From: GCA-2731375 sp964631725
GTDB taxonomy: Bacteria; Pseudomonadota; Alphaproteobacteria; GCA-2731375
Length of the DNA stretch: 64,000 nucleotides
Direction: 5' to 3'
Assembly (NCBI GenBank): GCA_964631725.1
Contig: CAZVYX010000008.1
Coordinates: 60,783-124,782, forward strand
Part shown: in pieces, positions 62,345 to 64,000 of the stretch
Position numbering within the stretch: position 1 is the stretch's first letter
Layout of the letters: each line of letters starts with the position of its first letter
Position numbers and translations under genes: made by a program
The notes under the pieces: generated by a model
What the model was told of the DNA's origin: nothing
Database searches by the model: none
The model's input: the letters and a program-made list of their open reading frames with translations, nothing else

Positions 62345-62908
62345 ATGACCATGCATCCAAAATTCAAGGCTTTCAACTTCGAGGGCTGGATCGATGAAAA
62401 CCAGCATCTGCTGCAGCCGCCCGTCGGCAACAAGATGCTGCATGAGGAAACCGGCATGATCGTGATGGTCGTCGGCGGCCCCAACAGCCGCGTCGACTTC
62501 CATGACGATCCGGTGGAAGAATGGTTCTTCCAATATCGCGGCAACATGGTTCTGAAAATCGCCGAGGGCGGCAGGATCTATGATGTGCCGATCCGCGAGG
62601 GCGAAGTGTTTTTCCTTCCCCCGCACGTCCGCCACGCGCCGCAACGGCCCGAGGCCGGTTCCATCGGCCTGGTGGTGGAAAGCCCGCGGATGTTCGGCAT
62701 GAAGGAAGCTTTCGAATGGTACTGCTTCGACTGCGAAGGCCTGGTCTACCGGGCCGAGGCGGCCTTGAACTCGGCCAGCGGCATCGTCAGTCAGCTACCG
62801 GGCATCTACGAGGCATTTCATGGCGATGAGGCGGCGCGGACCTGCCCCCATTGCGGCACCCTGCATCCCGGCAAGGGCGCGCCGCCGGAAGGCTGGGTCG
62901 TTACCTAA
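62345..62908 (+). CDS. 3-hydroxyanthranilate 3,4-dioxygenase homologue
   Basis: A 187-aa cupin ring-cleaving dioxygenase. Fe ligands His53, Glu59 and His97 and substrate residues Arg49, Arg101 and Glu112 match the known bacterial enzyme at a constant +2 offset. The C-terminal rubredoxin-like site has Cys127, Cys130, Cys167 and Cys170. It should open a 3-hydroxyanthranilate-like ring at the 3,4 bond. The last gene of the ligase/lyase operon; its end overlaps the convergent DUF2459 gene by eight bases. The native substrate is inferred. Confidence 0.9.
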   Translation: MTMHPKFKAFNFEGWIDENQHLLQPPVGNKMLHEETGMIVMVVGGPNSRVDFHDDPVEEWFFQYRGNMVLKIAEGGRIYDVPIREGEVFFLPPHVRHAPQRPEAGSIGLVVESPRMFGMKEAFEWYCFDCEGLVYRAEAALNSASGIVSQLPGIYEAFHGDEAARTCPHCGTLHPGKGAPPEGWVVT

Positions 62909-63596
62909 GCCGCCTTGACCGAATGCTGACCGGTTCGTTTGAGCCCGCCAGGGCACGCACCTTCTGCATCAGGGCTTCCGCCTGGGCCGTGCCCGGCGGG
63001 CCGATGTCGAAGCCGGCGGCGGCAAGGGCCTGGCCGGTCCAGGTATTGCAGGTATTGAGAAGATGAAAGGTGCCGTGCGCGGGATAAAACCGGCTGTCGG
63101 CATAAAGTCCCGGTGCGCTGGCCGTGGCGCGCGGTTTGCCCCCACGGTTGAAGCTGGCGTCGATGAAATCTATTAGCGCATGCAGATTTTCGGTATTGAC
63201 CTTGAGGGGCACGATCTCGGCCTTGGGAAAGTAGCGCGCCGGTTCCGTCCACAGACCGACCATGTGGATCACGGTCGGCGTCGGCACCAACAGGGCATCC
63301 ATGCTCATGCCGATGGTGACGTCCTTGGAGGGATAGAATTTGGCATCGCCCCAGCCGAATTCGAAAAATTGCGCATCCTTGAAGTCCGCCGTCTCGGGAA
63401 TACGGCCCGGTGGAATGTCGCCCTTGGCGATGACAATGCCGCTATGCCAGCCGTTCGAGGTGACATGGATAACCGTCTCATCATTCCCATTCTCACCTTG
63501 GCCCGGCAGCTCATTCCCAACGGCCACGCAACCCGCCAGTAACAACGGCAGCAGCAATAGGGCCCAGAGCCGGCATCTCGGCACGAATGTCCTCAT
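62901..63596 (-). CDS. DUF2459 (TIGR02117) lipoprotein
   Basis: A 231-aa exported protein of the DUF2459/TIGR02117 family. The N-terminus has a lipoprotein signal with lipobox LLAGC (Cys near residue 23), followed by the family segments HVTSNGWHSGIVI, FEFGWGDAKFYPS and LNTCNTWTGQALAAAG. It may have a papain-like or NlpC-like fold, but the function is unknown. ATG at 63596 has AGGA eight bases upstream; ATG at 63605 is an alternative. It overlaps the convergent dioxygenase gene end by eight bases. Confidence 0.85.
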   Translation of the reverse strand: MRTFVPRCRLWALLLLPLLLAGCVAVGNELPGQGENGNDETVIHVTSNGWHSGIVIAKGDIPPGRIPETADFKDAQFFEFGWGDAKFYPSKDVTIGMSMDALLVPTPTVIHMVGLWTEPARYFPKAEIVPLKVNTENLHALIDFIDASFNRGGKPRATASAPGLYADSRFYPAHGTFHLLNTCNTWTGQALAAAGFDIGPPGTAQAEALMQKVRALAGSNEPVSIRSRRLR

Positions 63597-64000
63597 GCGG
63601 ACCATCCTAAAGCAATGTGAGCGGCGGCGGTAGGAAAGAGCCGGCGCGCTTCAACTGCGACAGGGCAGCCGGCGGCGCTTCAGGCTTGATTGATGCATCG
63701 TCATGGAAAGTGAACAAGATGCCCAAGCCAGAATTGAAGAAGCCGCCAGGTTACCGGGTTTCCTACGTCTGCACCGCGTTCCCTAGGATATTTCTACTCG
63801 ATTATGAGAGGGCAATTTCCCCAATAACTGGCTTTTTTGGAGCATAATGACTGAATCGGCGGCGGCATCAACGTCACGTCTATTTCCCCAAGAAATCAAT
63901 GCCCAAGTAATCTCATATAGTTTGTTTTCGTAATATATGTGCTATATAATAATTAGTGTAAGTCGCAATGTAATGGGTCAATTGTCCGGAGCATTGAAGC
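63597..64000. other. Right-end region without a clear gene
   Basis: About 400 bases upstream of the DUF2459 gene contain only weak short frames. The last ~160 bases are markedly AT-rich compared with the rest of the window (for example GTAATATATGTGCTATATAA near 63930-63950), which may be a promoter for a gene beyond the edge or the start of a different-composition segment. Confidence 0.5.

Noticed and set aside
63617..63847. 76-codon GTG-initiated frame near the right edge
   Set aside because: No domain, no good ribosome site for the GTG; an internal ATG at 63719 gives only 43 residues. Not enough evidence to call a gene.

Overview
The window is high-GC chromosomal DNA, coding-dense, from an alphaproteobacterium. 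The best fit is a Rhodospirillales-like, probably free-living organism. The evidence is a CpdR-type single-domain response regulator, CtrA-like TTAA-N7-TTAA boxes (one exact copy before mreB), a divergent mrp / hflKC-DUF2065-degP arrangement, and many PAS-rich soluble kinases. The lineage call is inference. I found no tRNA, rRNA, CRISPR array, transposase or prophage gene.

1-9 kb: a two-component system (kinase cut by the left edge) is divergent from a PepSY / cytochrome b561 pair. Three copies of a 10-bp operator-like sequence lie between them. Next comes a probable EthD-duplication / carboxyltransferase / arylamine N-acetyltransferase operon on the minus strand, then a cytosolic PAS kinase, a DUF2333 protein and a universal stress protein.

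9-32 kb is mostly core genome: lytic transglycosylase, N-formylglutamate amidohydrolase, cpdR, mrp, hflK-hflC-DUF2065-degP, serB, miaA, ilvI-ilvH-ilvC, a PAS_5 protein, a ThuA-like protein, a serine hydrolase, and the rod-shape cluster mreB-mreC-mreD-mrdA-rodA. A dispersed two-hairpin palindromic repeat occurs at four sites in this part. Three of these lie between convergent genes, and in two the repeat supplies the stop codon of the neighbouring gene.

32-47 kb is regulatory and redox-oriented: an Lrp/AsnC regulator, an alpha/beta hydrolase, a CHASE4-like kinase, an exporter / amidohydrolase / COG0523 metallochaperone operon, and a minus-strand run of hybrid five-PAS kinase, small ORF, OmpR-type regulator, AurF-like diiron protein, group 1 truncated globin and class III adenylate cyclase. 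The last three genes look like an oxygen/NO-linked cAMP module.

47-64 kb is accessory metabolism: a MarR-GNAT fusion with a palindromic operator, an EamA transporter, a degenerate SDR, a methyltransferase, an amidase, an LLM oxidoreductase, a TauE/SafE permease, a TIM-barrel amidohydrolase, an esterase, a canonical SDR and a NIPSNAP protein. These are followed by a type III polyketide synthase with an ICMT-family methyltransferase, and then a compact operon encoding an ACMSD-like amidohydrolase, an acyl-CoA ligase, a DapA-family lyase and a 3-hydroxyanthranilate 3,4-dioxygenase homologue. That operon probably encodes an aromatic-acid pathway that I cannot match to a known one. The last ~160 bases become AT-rich.
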